Numbered from the stretch's first letter, positions 26,297 through 35,259 are shown. The stretch: DNA of 49,270 nt from Candidatus Parabeggiatoa sp. nov. 2 (GCA_002085445.1 NBMI01000163.1:1-49270); one strand, 5' to 3'. Program-made: numbers and translations. Notes: generated by a model from the sequence alone, not told the origin.

Positions 26297-26708
26297 ACGA
26301 GATTTTACCTCTTTGGTGATATACTAATGAAAAGTGAAAAATGAAAAATGAGTCATTTAATGATAAGTCGATAATTTTGCTCTGAATTTTATTAGTCGTT
26401 CATATTGTAATTTTCACGGATTTGAAGTACGTTCCGTATATCAGGAAAGCAGTCGTCAAAACTTTAGTTTGGCAGTCGTCCAAACTAACGTTTGGCAGTC
26501 GTCCAAACTAACGTTTGGCAGGAATCCAATCGTTGCTCCCGTTTTTTGACGCAAAAACTTAGTTTGGCAGGAATCCAATCTACGCAAAAAATTTTCGGTA
26601 CGGAAAAACTTTTGCGTAGATTTTAGTTTGGACGACTGCCAAACTAAAGTTTGGACTCCTAGACGACTGCTAAATTGGACGACTGCCAAACTAATGTTTG
26701 GAGTCCTG
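26297..26708. repeat. Block of GTTTGGCAGTCGTCCAAAC repeats
   Basis: From about 26455 to 26708 the sequence is built from AGTTTGGCAGTCGTCCAAAC units in both orientations, plus CAGGAATCCAATC segments and a hairpin AATCTACGCAAAA / TTTTGCGTAGATT (about 26577-26620). A GACTGCTAAATTG unit at 26666-26680 repeats where the hemD stop lies (CCTGCTAAATTG). A GAAGTACGTTCCGTAT motif lies at 26423-26439. The apparent open frame on the minus strand is only repeat translation. Confidence 0.8.
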
Positions 26709-27467
26709 CTAAATTGCTTTTGTTCGTGCTTGTAGTATAGCATTTAATAGTCCTTCATCGCTGGCGCTGGGGGCAACTAGGATGGGGGCTTGTATGCTTA
26801 GTTTTTGTGCTTTAGCGCGTATGCGTTCGCTCATGACGACGAGTGGTGTGTGGCGCAGCCAGGGTTGTCCGTCTAGCATGGCAAATAGGTTTTGTAGGCC
26901 TTCGACGCTGGTGGCGGTAATAATATCAATTTGTGTGTCGGTTATCCATGCCGGGGCGGGTGGTTGGATGCGCCGATAGACGTTGATATAGTTTATGGTG
27001 GCGCCGCGTTGTCGGAGTGTTTGTGCTAGTAATTCTCGTCCGCCTTCGCCACGAAAAATGACAATGTTTTTGCCTTGGATGGCCGCTGTTTGCATTTGTG
27101 GCATTTTTAGCACGGCTTCGCTGTTGAAGGGTGGGGCCGGAGTCAGGGCCGTTAGTTCCCATGCTTTGAGTGTTTCGGCGGTGCGTTTGCCAACGGCTAT
27201 CAGTTGGAGTTGTGGGGGTAATTTGTTTTGTGCGAGTAAAGTGGGTAGCGATTTTTCGACGGCGTTGGCACTGATAAATAAAGCTATGTCGAGTTCGTCT
27301 AGGTGAGCGCGACAGTCAAGTAAGGCACTTTTGTCGTCGATTTCGACAATTTCTATAACTGGTAGGCGCACGGGTTGTCCGCCTTCGGCTTCTATGAGTT
27401 TGCATAAAGGCTCGGATTGGTGGGCCGGCCTTGTGACTAAGACTTTGATTTTATTTAATTTTGACAT
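26709..27467 (-). CDS. hemD: Uroporphyrinogen-III synthase
   Basis: 252-residue HemD, which closes and inverts ring D of hydroxymethylbilane to give uroporphyrinogen III. Two alternating lobes are typical: VLVTRPAHQSEPLCKLIEAEGG at the N-terminus, FISANAVEKSLPTLL, then GKNIVIFRGEGGRELLAQTLRQRGATINYINVYRR and TATSVEGLQNL. Sequence conservation in HemD is always low, but these segments and the place after hemC are convincing. ATG start after a weak site. The stop codon falls in a repeated TAAATTG unit. Confidence 0.93.
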   Translation of the reverse strand: MSKLNKIKVLVTRPAHQSEPLCKLIEAEGGQPVRLPVIEIVEIDDKSALLDCRAHLDELDIALFISANAVEKSLPTLLAQNKLPPQLQLIAVGKRTAETLKAWELTALTPAPPFNSEAVLKMPQMQTAAIQGKNIVIFRGEGGRELLAQTLRQRGATINYINVYRRIQPPAPAWITDTQIDIITATSVEGLQNLFAMLDGQPWLRHTPLVVMSERIRAKAQKLSIQAPILVAPSASDEGLLNAILQARTKAI

Positions 27468-27621
27468 TGATAAAACCTAGAGCGGCTAATTTATTGGGGT
27501 AACCACAAGGTTTATTGGGGTAACCACAAGGGATTACCCCTACAATTACAATTTGGGTGTGTAGGGGCAATCCTTTATGGTTGCCCTTTCTTTATGGTTG
27601 CCCTTTTTTCACTGCGTAACA
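27468..27621. repeat. Hairpin repeat between hemC and hemD
   Basis: GGGTAACCACAAGGGATTA pairs imperfectly with CAATCCTTTATGGTTGCCC, with extra partial copies of each arm. These are the inner arms of the 14642-14754 element without its CAATGCCATTAAG ends. It may form a hairpin in the hemCD transcript. Confidence 0.75.
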
Positions 27622-28548
27622 TCAGTAATTGAGATTTTGCAGCAGTTTGTCCGCTCCTTGTGCTAACAGTTCGTTTCCTAATTGTTTGCCTAATTGATCG
27701 CCTAAATCAATAGGCCCATGAATGGTATGACGTATGACTTGTTTACCTTGGATATCGCCTACTAATCCTTGTAAGTGTAAACCGTCTTCGTCTATTTGGG
27801 CAAATCCGCCGATAGGTACTTGGCAGCCACCGCCTAAACGTTCATTTAAAGCGCGTTCTGCGATGATTCGTTGTTGTGTCGGGGTATCATTTAGCACGGA
27901 AATCAGTTCAAGGGTTTGGGCATCGTTTTGTCGGCATTCTATGCCAATCGCGCCTTGTCCAATGGCGGGTAATATGATGTCTGGTTTTAGCACTTCACGA
28001 ATGCGTTCTGCCATGCCTAGTCGTTTTAGTCCGGCGGCCGCTAATACAATCGCGTCGTAGTCGCCGTTGTCTAATTTGTTTAAGCGTGTGCCTACATTGC
28101 CTCGTAAGCTGCGAATTTGTAAGTCGGGGCGCAGTGCAAGTAGTTGAGATTGGCGGCGTAAACTGGAGGTGCCGACTATCGCTTCTTTTGGTAAGGCGGC
28201 TAAATTGGGGTAGTGGTTGGATACGAAGGCATCATAAGGATCTTCACGGCGCATAATGATGGGCAGCGTTAGGCCTTTTGGCAATTCGATGGGCACATCT
28301 TTCATGGAATGTACGGCAATATCGGCTCGGCCTTCGAGGAGGCAGTTTTCTAACTCTTTGACAAATAAGCCTTTTCCGCCTATTTTGGCTAAGGGCGTGT
28401 CAAGGATTTTATCGCCTTTTGTGGTTATTTCGACGATTTCAATTTGGAGTTCGGGATGAGCGCGACATAGAGCGTCGCGGACATGGTTGGTTTGCCAGAG
28501 AGCCAGTGGGCTTTTGCGTGTGGCTATGCGTAACGGATTTTTTGTCAT
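27622..28548 (-). CDS. hemC: Porphobilinogen deaminase (hydroxymethylbilane synthase)
   Basis: 308-residue HemC, which joins four porphobilinogens into hydroxymethylbilane. The family is clear throughout: [17 protein letters not shown] at the N-terminus, [35 protein letters not shown], and the dipyrromethane cofactor Cys in [11 protein letters not shown] near residue 242. The catalytic Asp lies in the HSMKD region. First gene of hemC-D-X-Y on the minus strand. No strong ribosome site is seen upstream of the ATG. Confidence 0.97.
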   Translation of the reverse strand: MTKNPLRIATRKSPLALWQTNHVRDALCRAHPELQIEIVEITTKGDKILDTPLAKIGGKGLFVKELENCLLEGRADIAVHSMKDVPIELPKGLTLPIIMRREDPYDAFVSNHYPNLAALPKEAIVGTSSLRRQSQLLALRPDLQIRSLRGNVGTRLNKLDNGDYDAIVLAAAGLKRLGMAERIREVLKPDIILPAIGQGAIGIECRQNDAQTLELISVLNDTPTQQRIIAERALNERLGGGCQVPIGGFAQIDEDGLHLQGLVGDIQGKQVIRHTIHGPIDLGDQLGKQLGNELLAQGADKLLQNLNY

Positions 28549-29420
28549 TTGGTGAGTATAACAGATTAAGTATAGCGATTGATGATGATTAATGAATTTG
28601 GAGTGAGAGTACAGCTTCTTTTAGGAATCAACGGATTTGGTTGTGTCTGTGTGTCTGATGAGTACAGCGAATTACGCGGATAAACGAATTTATAGTGATA
28701 GTACAATTACGCGGATAAACGAATTTATAGTGATAGTACAACGGATTTTTGGAATAAACGGATTTTGTTATTGATTAATAAATCTCTCCGTGAGTACAAC
28801 TGGTTTCCTTTCACTCGATGATCAAGTTTTTTCGTGCGCCCAAACGCCCAAGGATCGTATATAAAAAAGGATTTCAAAGCGGATTTATCGAAAATGTACG
28901 AATTCGATTTAATCGATTATGCGAATCCGCAAGCAACAACCACAAGGATTGTATATAAGAAAGGATTTCAAAGCGGATTTATCGAAACAGTACGAATTCT
29001 ATTTAATTAAGCAAATCTAAAATCCCTTATTATATACAATCCTTGTAGTTATTATTGTTTTACCCTTATTTTTATGTGGTTATTTAGCCGAGTTTGAGGG
29101 CCATAAAATATTTTGGAGGTTTCCAAATCAAAATATGGCCCTCGGCGCACGCCTTTGGGTTGAAGTCGGTTTCTTATTTTAAATCAAAGCTTTCCCCGAA
29201 CTAATCCGTTTATTCCTAAAAGAAGTTGTACTATGGGGAGTAAACAGATTTATTGGTGCCTGATGAGTACCGCGAAGTTTGGCGTTCGCTAACCGCAAGT
29301 TTCGTTGTACTTTTACCTACGTAACTATTCGTTTATCCCCGTAATTCGTTGTACTTTTATTTCAACGCGCTGACTTAAATAACCTATCCGTTTATCCCCG
29401 TCATCCGTTGTACTTTTATT
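28549..29420. repeat. Repeat region with tandem element copies
   Basis: Bipartite GTACAACGAATT-type repeats at about 28614-28765. Then a double mini-element (about 28848-29055): two copies of CAAGGATCGTATATAA / CAAGGATTGTATATAAG, each with AAAGGATTTCAAAGCGGATT, closing with TTATATACAATCCTTGTAG. Then a ~54-bp palindrome GAGGGCCATAAAATATTTT ... CAAAATATGGCCCTC (29091-29143). More bipartite repeats in reverse orientation follow to 29405. A 29-bp sequence (GTTGTACTTTTATTTCAACG...) at 29348-29376 recurs at 29407-29435, overlapping the next gene's 3' end. No gene. Confidence 0.8.
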
Positions 29421-30473
29421 TCAACGCGCTGACTTCAATTCCTGTTTCAACAACGCTGTTACGTCTTGCTCCAGTAGCCGTTCTCTAAATAAAGGCACAC
29501 AGTAGCGATAGCGACTCTTATCGCGCTGAATAATAAACGCTAATTCAAGACGAGCCACTGATTGAGTGAGTTGTTCAGTGGTATAGTCGTAATGATGCTC
29601 ATCAAGCACTTGCATTATGTCAGAGAGGCTAAATTCGCCCGCTTCTACTGTTGCACAAACAATAATCCGATCTAAACGGGCCGCTTGTTTATCGTCGCTT
29701 AAGCGCCGCCAACCGACTAACGCGCCTTGCACTGCCTGACTGTGCAAAGCGCGTGTAACATCTTCTTGATTTAAGACGCGCTGTTGTTTGTCTAAGTTCT
29801 TTAGCATTTCGTCGCAGACAATGGCAATCAAATTGGCGCGTTGCCCGGTTTCTTCGACGATTTGTTCCACTAATGCGTCAGAGGCGTAGCGAATACCTAA
29901 AGTTACCATCGGTTCAGTGGCTAATTGCCGACAGGCCTCGGCCTCTAAAGCGCCGATAATGATTGACTCGCCAAAGTTTATAATCGGTGAGTGATAATCT
30001 AATAGGGCCGCCTCATATAAGTCCCAAAAGCCAGCAAAGATAAAAAAGCAACGGCCTTCTTCACTCAGGCTACGAAATTCCGTTAAAATGGGATAACCGT
30101 TATTGATTTCTTGCCGAATAAATAAGTCTGCTTCATCAATTAATAATAAACGGTATTGTCCGTTTGGCACATTGGCTAATTCTTCAAGCAGTGTTTCTAA
30201 GTCCGTTTTGAACGGTAAACCCAAGGCTTTAGCTAATTTGGGTTGCAAACGCTCGCTCGTTAGCACTAAATAATGACAGTCTATCTTGGGATGATTTTGA
30301 TAGCGTCTTTCTATGTATTTGAGGACACCAGATTTACCGACTTGTCGTCCACCCATGAGTAAGTAATTGGCTGGTTCTCGATTCATAATCTGGGCGAGAG
30401 TTTGTATCCGTCCAAAAAAGAGGGCATCTTTATTCACGCCTTCTGTGACTTGGTAAGGAGAAGTTTGGGCCAT
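29421..30473 (-). CDS. AAA/STAND-type ATPase with C-terminal winged helix
   Basis: 350-residue ATPase. FFGRIQTLAQI opens the domain (an ORC/STAND-like 'FxGR' box); Walker A is GGRQVGKS (about 41-48), Walker B is LLLIDEADLF (about 116-125). A sensor-like FIFAGFWDLYEAA follows. The C-terminal ~90 residues look like a winged helix (IMQVLDEHHYDYTTEQLTQSVARLELAFII). Similar proteins are widespread in cyanobacteria and Beggiatoaceae with no known function. It lies downstream of two HTH proteins on the same strand, so a regulatory or conflict role is possible. The 3' end, including the stop, is part of a 29-bp direct repeat. Confidence 0.75.
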   Translation of the reverse strand: MAQTSPYQVTEGVNKDALFFGRIQTLAQIMNREPANYLLMGGRQVGKSGVLKYIERRYQNHPKIDCHYLVLTSERLQPKLAKALGLPFKTDLETLLEELANVPNGQYRLLLIDEADLFIRQEINNGYPILTEFRSLSEEGRCFFIFAGFWDLYEAALLDYHSPIINFGESIIIGALEAEACRQLATEPMVTLGIRYASDALVEQIVEETGQRANLIAIVCDEMLKNLDKQQRVLNQEDVTRALHSQAVQGALVGWRRLSDDKQAARLDRIIVCATVEAGEFSLSDIMQVLDEHHYDYTTEQLTQSVARLELAFIIQRDKSRYRYCVPLFRERLLEQDVTALLKQELKSAR

Positions 30474-30920
30474 TTTGAGTTGTGAGGTTCATGCATAGTA
30501 CCCAATTTATTAAAAAATCTTCACAAACAATACAAATTCTTCGGCATGTGCTGGAAAAAATTATTGACTTTTATGATAGATGTTACGCACTCAGCTTCCA
30601 CAAGCCTTGGGATAAATCCCAAGGCTAAAAGCGTCCAGGAACCTAAAGGTGACTAAAACCAAGTATAGACGTTCAGACAAATATTTAGGGCAAAACCGTA
30701 AAGCGTTTCCAAAACGCTTTACGGTTTCTAACTGAAATTATTTATCTGAAAAACTAGAAATTATTTATCTGAAAAACTATATTAGTCGGCTTTAGCCGAC
30801 TTTAGCTCTTAGCCTTGGGATTTATCCCAAGGCTTGGAAGTATAGCAAGCCTTATGATTTTCAACTCAAATATTCAACTTTAAAAATAAGTTTATTCAAA
30901 AAATCCGTTGTACTTTCTGT
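30474..30920. repeat. Hairpin-rich spacer
   Basis: AGCCTTGGGATAAATCCCAAGGCT (about 30603-30626) recurs as its near-reverse at 30814-30837. Another strong hairpin is AAACCGTAAAGCGTTT-CC-AAAACGCTTTACGGTTT (about 30694-30728). AGTCGGCTTTAGCCGACT lies at 30783-30800. ATTTATCTGAAAAACTA occurs twice (about 30740 and 30764). These resemble the set at 32170-32260 with paired base changes. No gene. Confidence 0.75.
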
Positions 30921-32105
30921 CTATTGCCACTTTCTAAACATTTGCTTACCCGCCATCCGCATGGCTTCGCATCGCCAATATAACCGTTTTTCCTCGTTTA
31001 CCTCACGCTCAACCAACAGGTTTTTCCAATACAACTGACGCAACAAATTATCCAGAATGTAAGGTTCCGCGTTGCCTACTTCGTCTTTTTGCAACCATTC
31101 AAACACTCTTTGCCTAACCGACTCGTTTTGAGTAAATGGTGTAAATAACTCAGAAACGCAATCACATTGGCTTAACTTTTCAGGGTACTTTTCCAACGCT
31201 AAATCAGGGAATTGCGTTTTAAGTTTCAAACATTCCGTCAATAATTTGGGATGAGCGCCGCTGATAGCTAAAAATTGATCCACTAAAGCCTCTTCTAAAT
31301 TGAGTGGCACTTCATTAAAGTAATCGTTAGACAAGGTATAGACATCCGGGCGACTCAGTTCCGGCCAATATTCAACCTTGGCGTGATTTAACAAGGACAA
31401 AGCACCTTCTTTATATTTCAGATCGGCCAATTTTTCACCGCCACAGAGGATGACGTGAAAATGCGACGCGGTTGCACTCACACTGCGTATGATACTTGCT
31501 AATTGTTGGCGTAGTAAGTCAGCCCCTTGTTCAAAGTGACTCACCAATAAAAATAACGGCTCTGTCTGTTCTAGCCCAGCCTCAAGTGCATATTCAAAGC
31601 TATCAGCATCGTTAACGTCACTGAATCCACATTGTTCTCCCAATCTTGAAAAGTCGCTATTAATATCGGCTTCTGAGGCCGCTGGCCGTTGTTGTACATT
31701 GATATGCAATACATTGTTTTTACCGTATTTTATGTTTGCGTCAGCTAATAATGTTTCAACAAACTCGTGATAAGGCGGTTCTCCCCAATCAGCTTGGGTT
31801 AATAACAGTATTACGCGATAACGCGATAGTTCCATAAAAAGATGTTTAACAAAGGCCTCTTCTTCAGGAAAACCGGCCGCAACTAGCAGCTTATTGGTTT
31901 CTTTCCTTGACAATCGCAGGTAGTTAGCACAGGCGAGTACACTATCACGAGAACGTGGCTTGTACTTATCCTTTTTCCAATTGAAGAACGTTTGGCGGCT
32001 AATTCTTAATCCTTTTGAATTTATCGTTTCCACCATCGATTGCACTTTGGCTTTTTTTTTGAGCATATATTTCCTAAGCAGCTCTGAAAATTTCTGTTCT
32101 TTCAT
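30921..32105 (-). CDS. HTH protein with degenerate ATPase-like domain, paralogue A
   Basis: 394 residues. N-terminal Cro/C1-like helix-turn-helix (about 8-70: ISRQTFFNWKKDKYKPRSRDSVLACANYLRLS). Next is a domain starting YRVILLLTQADWGEPPYHEFVETLL, where a P-loop would be expected but none is present. It continues with PLFLLVSHFEQGADLLRQQL and FHVILCGGEKLADL, which look like strands of a STAND/AAA core. The C-terminus is a winged-helix-like LLRQLYWKNLLVEREVNEEKRLYWRC. The start ATG has AGAGGT upstream. It is in tandem with a paralogue at 32316-33473, about half-identical by eye. I do not recognise a named family. Function unknown; a DNA-binding switch is an inference. Confidence 0.7.
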   Translation of the reverse strand: MKEQKFSELLRKYMLKKKAKVQSMVETINSKGLRISRQTFFNWKKDKYKPRSRDSVLACANYLRLSRKETNKLLVAAGFPEEEAFVKHLFMELSRYRVILLLTQADWGEPPYHEFVETLLADANIKYGKNNVLHINVQQRPAASEADINSDFSRLGEQCGFSDVNDADSFEYALEAGLEQTEPLFLLVSHFEQGADLLRQQLASIIRSVSATASHFHVILCGGEKLADLKYKEGALSLLNHAKVEYWPELSRPDVYTLSNDYFNEVPLNLEEALVDQFLAISGAHPKLLTECLKLKTQFPDLALEKYPEKLSQCDCVSELFTPFTQNESVRQRVFEWLQKDEVGNAEPYILDNLLRQLYWKNLLVEREVNEEKRLYWRCEAMRMAGKQMFRKWQ

Positions 32106-32315
32106 GGATTACCTCTTTGTGCTAATGAAAAATGATTTAATCAATGAGAAGTAGCCAACATCTGAAAGCCAAAGTCCCCTAAAGGGGACTAAATAATTAT
32201 CTGAAAATCTATAGTAGGCTTTAGCCTACTTGAGCTTTTAGACTGGGGATTTATCCCCAGGCTTTGAAAATTACCGATTTGAAGTACGTTCCGTATTATA
32301 AAATTCAATCGAACG
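32106..32315. repeat. Three perfect palindromes between the HTH paralogues
   Basis: GTCCCCTAAAGGGGAC (about 32172-32187), GTAGGCTTTAGCCTAC (about 32212-32227) and CTGGGGATTTATCCCCAG (about 32242-32259), then a GAAGTACGTTCCGTAT motif (32281-32296). The second and third correspond to 30783-30837 hairpins with compensating changes. Confidence 0.8.
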
Positions 32316-33473
32316 TTATCGGTTTTTCTTTCCACAAATTTGTGTTCCTCCCATTTGTATGGCTTGACACCGCCAAAACAAACGTTTCTCTCCATTGACT
32401 TCACGTTCAATTAACAGATTTTTCCAATATAACTGACGTAATAACTCGTCCTGAATGTAATGCTCAGTCGGGCCTAAATATTCTTGTTGCAACCATTCAT
32501 ACACTTGTTGTCTAACGGATTCTTGTTGAGCAAGCGGCGTAAATGACTCGTAAATACACTCACATAAGCTTAGCTTTTCAGGATACTTTTCCACACACAA
32601 ATTAGGATATCGCTTTTTAAGTTCCAAGCATTCAATCACTAAATCTGGGTGGCCTCCACTAATAGCTAAAAATTGATCGACTAAAGTATCATCTAAATCG
32701 GAGGGCAAATCTTTAAAATAATCAAAAGCAAAGACTTCTTGGCGAGTCAGTTCCGGCCAGTATTTCACCTTAGCCTGTTTCAACAAAGGCATATTATCTG
32801 TCTGAAATTTAAGAGTGCCCAGTTTTTCACCATCCCAGAGTACGACGTGAAAATGCGGATGCTCATCTATCAGACTATTTACAATATCCGCTAATTGTTC
32901 GCGTGGAGAGTCAGCCCCTTGTTCAAAGCGACTAACTAATAAAAATAACCCTTTCTTATTATGTTCTAAATGAGTTTCAAGCGCATTCTCAAAGCGCTCA
33001 GCATCATTAACGCCACTGAATTTGCATTGTTTTCCCAATCTGGAAAAGTAGTTATTGATATTTGCATTTAAAGTGGCGGGCGGTTTTATACACAACACAT
33101 TGTTTTTATAAGTATCTTTTGCTTGTGCTTTTAAGATTTCCAACGCTTCGTGATAAGGCGGTTTATTCCAATCCGTTTTGGTTAATAATAGCATGACACG
33201 ATGACGTGGCAATTCCTCAAAAATATTTTTGACAAAGGGGTGTACTTCAGGTTCAAAACCGGCCGCCTTTAACAAGCCATTGGTTTCTAGCATTGACAGT
33301 TTTAAATACTTAGCACAAACGAGTACACGCTCACGAGAACGTGGCTTTGCGCTTTTTCTCCAATTGACGATCGTCGCATCAGTTACTCCTATCGCCTTTG
33401 CCATTGTATTTACTTTGGCATTTTTTTTGGCCATATATTTGAGAAGCAGTTCTGAAAAGCTAAGCTCTTTCAT
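32316..33473 (-). CDS. HTH protein with degenerate ATPase-like domain, paralogue B
   Basis: 385 residues with the same architecture as the protein at 30921-32105: HTH (KVNTMAKAIGVTDATIVNWRK, then PRSRERVLVCAKYLKLS), then HRVMLLLTKTDWNKPPYHEALEIL, GLFLLVSRFEQGADSPREQL and FHVVLWDGEKLGTL. It ends in LLRQLYWKNLLIEREVNGEKRLFWRC. The motifs LFLLVSxFEQGAD, GEKL and the C-terminal wing are best conserved, so these are probably the functional surfaces. No Walker A is visible here either. The ATG lacks a clear ribosome site. Transcribed toward paralogue A and the ATPase at 29421-30473, making a possible three-gene set interrupted by hairpins. Confidence 0.7.
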   Translation of the reverse strand: MKELSFSELLLKYMAKKNAKVNTMAKAIGVTDATIVNWRKSAKPRSRERVLVCAKYLKLSMLETNGLLKAAGFEPEVHPFVKNIFEELPRHRVMLLLTKTDWNKPPYHEALEILKAQAKDTYKNNVLCIKPPATLNANINNYFSRLGKQCKFSGVNDAERFENALETHLEHNKKGLFLLVSRFEQGADSPREQLADIVNSLIDEHPHFHVVLWDGEKLGTLKFQTDNMPLLKQAKVKYWPELTRQEVFAFDYFKDLPSDLDDTLVDQFLAISGGHPDLVIECLELKKRYPNLCVEKYPEKLSLCECIYESFTPLAQQESVRQQVYEWLQQEYLGPTEHYIQDELLRQLYWKNLLIEREVNGEKRLFWRCQAIQMGGTQICGKKNR

Positions 33474-34192
33474 TATGTTATATAAATTTAGTCAAGCTAA
33501 AATCAAGTTGGTGGGTAGGTAAAATCAACTTATTTGTCGCATAAAAACAAGGTTTGCAACATTATTTTTCCAGGGCGAAGTTTACAGAATACCACAGAGT
33601 CTCACAGAGTCATAAAGCCAAAGGAATTCTCTGTGAAACTCCGTGTAACTCCGTGTCTGGGGTGTTGAATATTTCAAAACTGATAGGCGGTAAGATGAGC
33701 TACCCGGAAAATGGGAATGCGCCCATAATTAATTATTAATTATTAATTATTAATTGTTAATTATTCCCCCCCTCCTAGTCACCCTTTGTGCCCGTTTTTT
33801 GCGTGTCGCGCCCGGCGAACATTTTTACCCGCCTATATGTAATTCCGTTCGGCCCGTCCTCGTGATCGTTCCCGTTGCACTCCTCGGCCCCACTGCCATT
33901 AAGTTATGCAACAAAACACCTACAAAAAGTATCACTATTGAAGCGCGATAGAGGGCCATAACTTAATTTGGAAACATCCAAAATATTTTATGGCCCTCAA
34001 AATCGATACTCCAATTGAGGCGATAAATCGCCTACTACAAACGACAAAATTGAGGCGATAAATCGCCTACTACAAACGACAAGCGACTGTTTTACCTTAA
34101 AAAAAATGGGGAAATAGGCTTGCTATTTTGGCTAATATTGTCTATATATATCATATAAATAGCTACAATCATTTAGAGAGAGGTACCAAGTT
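33474..34192. repeat. Repeat-rich divergent spacer
   Basis: Contains a CACAGAGTCTCACAGAGTC direct repeat (about 33592), about five TAATTAT heptamers (33727-33765), an inverted copy of the 5747-5826 unit (33893-33975) ending in GAGGGCCATAACTTAA ... TTATGGCCCTC, and two tandem copies of TTGAGGCGATAAATCGCC followed by TACTACAAACGAC (about 34013-34082). The last 50 bases are AT-rich with GAGAGAGGTACC as ribosome site for the next gene. No gene supported; the open frames at 33554-33951 are in repeats. Confidence 0.72.
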
Positions 34193-35194
34193 ATGAAACA
34201 CAAACGGAACAATTATGAGAGCGGCCTAGTTGCGCTCCTGTTACTGAGCAATCTGGCTCATGCACAAGGCTTCACGGTGGATTTTAGCGATGTTGAAGGC
34301 TTTGGTGTTAATTCTGAGAAAGTGCAAATCAACGATATCTTCGTAACCTGGGATAGCCCCTTTGATCCGGCGGGTGTCACCGTCCCCTATGATCTTGATT
34401 TCAAGGTTTGTCAGTCTGTTTCTGGTAGACGGTATTTGCGCCCCATTTTTACGGCGGAAGAACCCACTTGTTCAGAGGCACTACCACCGCAGGATGCGGT
34501 ATTTTCTGAGGCCGCCGCGATGCCTTTGGTGAGCAACGGAGTCTATTTGAGCAATAGTTATGTCCAAAACGTGGATATCAATCGGGTGCGAATCGAACAC
34601 ATTGGTATTAGGAACCCTGACTACCCAGAGGCTATCACAAGATACGATAATATCGTTTTTAAGTTTGACCCTGAAACGCTGGATTTGGAAGAATGCCATG
34701 TCTGTATTTTGTTTGAATGGCGCGATGATCAGCTTGAGTTAGATGCACATTTGACCGGGCCGGCTCCCGGTGTCCCTGAAGATTATAACCATGAACCTGA
34801 CCGTTTTCATCTCTATTTCAGATCCCAATACAATGAGGTGTCTGAACTCAAAAGACCGATTGAGTTAGGCAACAAACAACAAGAAGTGTTTATTTTTCCC
34901 CCGCGCACTGCAAAAACGTTAAGACCGGGGAGATATCGGTTCACCGTTCACCATTACGAGGACAATTACTCGGGCAGTAACAACAACATTGCCCAATCGG
35001 GCGCCTTGGTGAGCTTGTGGATCGGTGATGGAACAAAGCAAGTGTTCAGGCCACCCACTGACAGTCACATCTTGAGGGGCGAGATGGGTGATATTTGGAG
35101 GGTATTTGAACTGCATGTAGCAGACGATGGGAAAGTGACGGTTGTACCGATACAAAACTACGACGTGGATGTTATTCCTTCTGAAGTGTATTGA
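34193..35194 (+). CDS. Secreted protein with YfaP-like beta domain
   Basis: 333 residues. N-terminal signal peptide (GLVALLLLSNLAHAQG, cleavage after AHA). The middle part has FTVDFSDVEGFG and conserved Cys residues (FKVCQS, EPTC, EECHVC). The C-terminal half carries LFEWRDDQLELDAHLTGPAPG, then RFHLYFRS, LRPGRYRFTVHHYEDNYSGS and SGALVSLWIGDG, a pattern like YfaP/DUF2135-type domains (DLHVTGP..., YRYYVHNY). Exported to the periplasm or outside; possibly surface or adhesion related. No partner gene adjoins. Identification beyond 'secreted, beta-rich' is tentative. Confidence 0.65.
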   Translation: MKHKRNNYESGLVALLLLSNLAHAQGFTVDFSDVEGFGVNSEKVQINDIFVTWDSPFDPAGVTVPYDLDFKVCQSVSGRRYLRPIFTAEEPTCSEALPPQDAVFSEAAAMPLVSNGVYLSNSYVQNVDINRVRIEHIGIRNPDYPEAITRYDNIVFKFDPETLDLEECHVCILFEWRDDQLELDAHLTGPAPGVPEDYNHEPDRFHLYFRSQYNEVSELKRPIELGNKQQEVFIFPPRTAKTLRPGRYRFTVHHYEDNYSGSNNNIAQSGALVSLWIGDGTKQVFRPPTDSHILRGEMGDIWRVFELHVADDGKVTVVPIQNYDVDVIPSEVY

Positions 35195-35259
35195 GGCAAT
35201 TTTCAAAAGCCAATTGTGGGGAATTAAACCAAAAACAGAATTATAATCCTTGTCTGCCC
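35195..35259. other. Convergent spacer
   Basis: Short spacer between convergent stops; includes AATCCTTGTC and CCCTTAATTTAATGGTATTG, a worn copy of the CAATGCCATTAAG terminus that runs into the rnfG 3' end. Confidence 0.5.

Noticed and set aside
26456..26743. 95-codon minus-strand open frame after hemD
   Set aside because: It is translation of the GTTTGGCAGTC repeat block.
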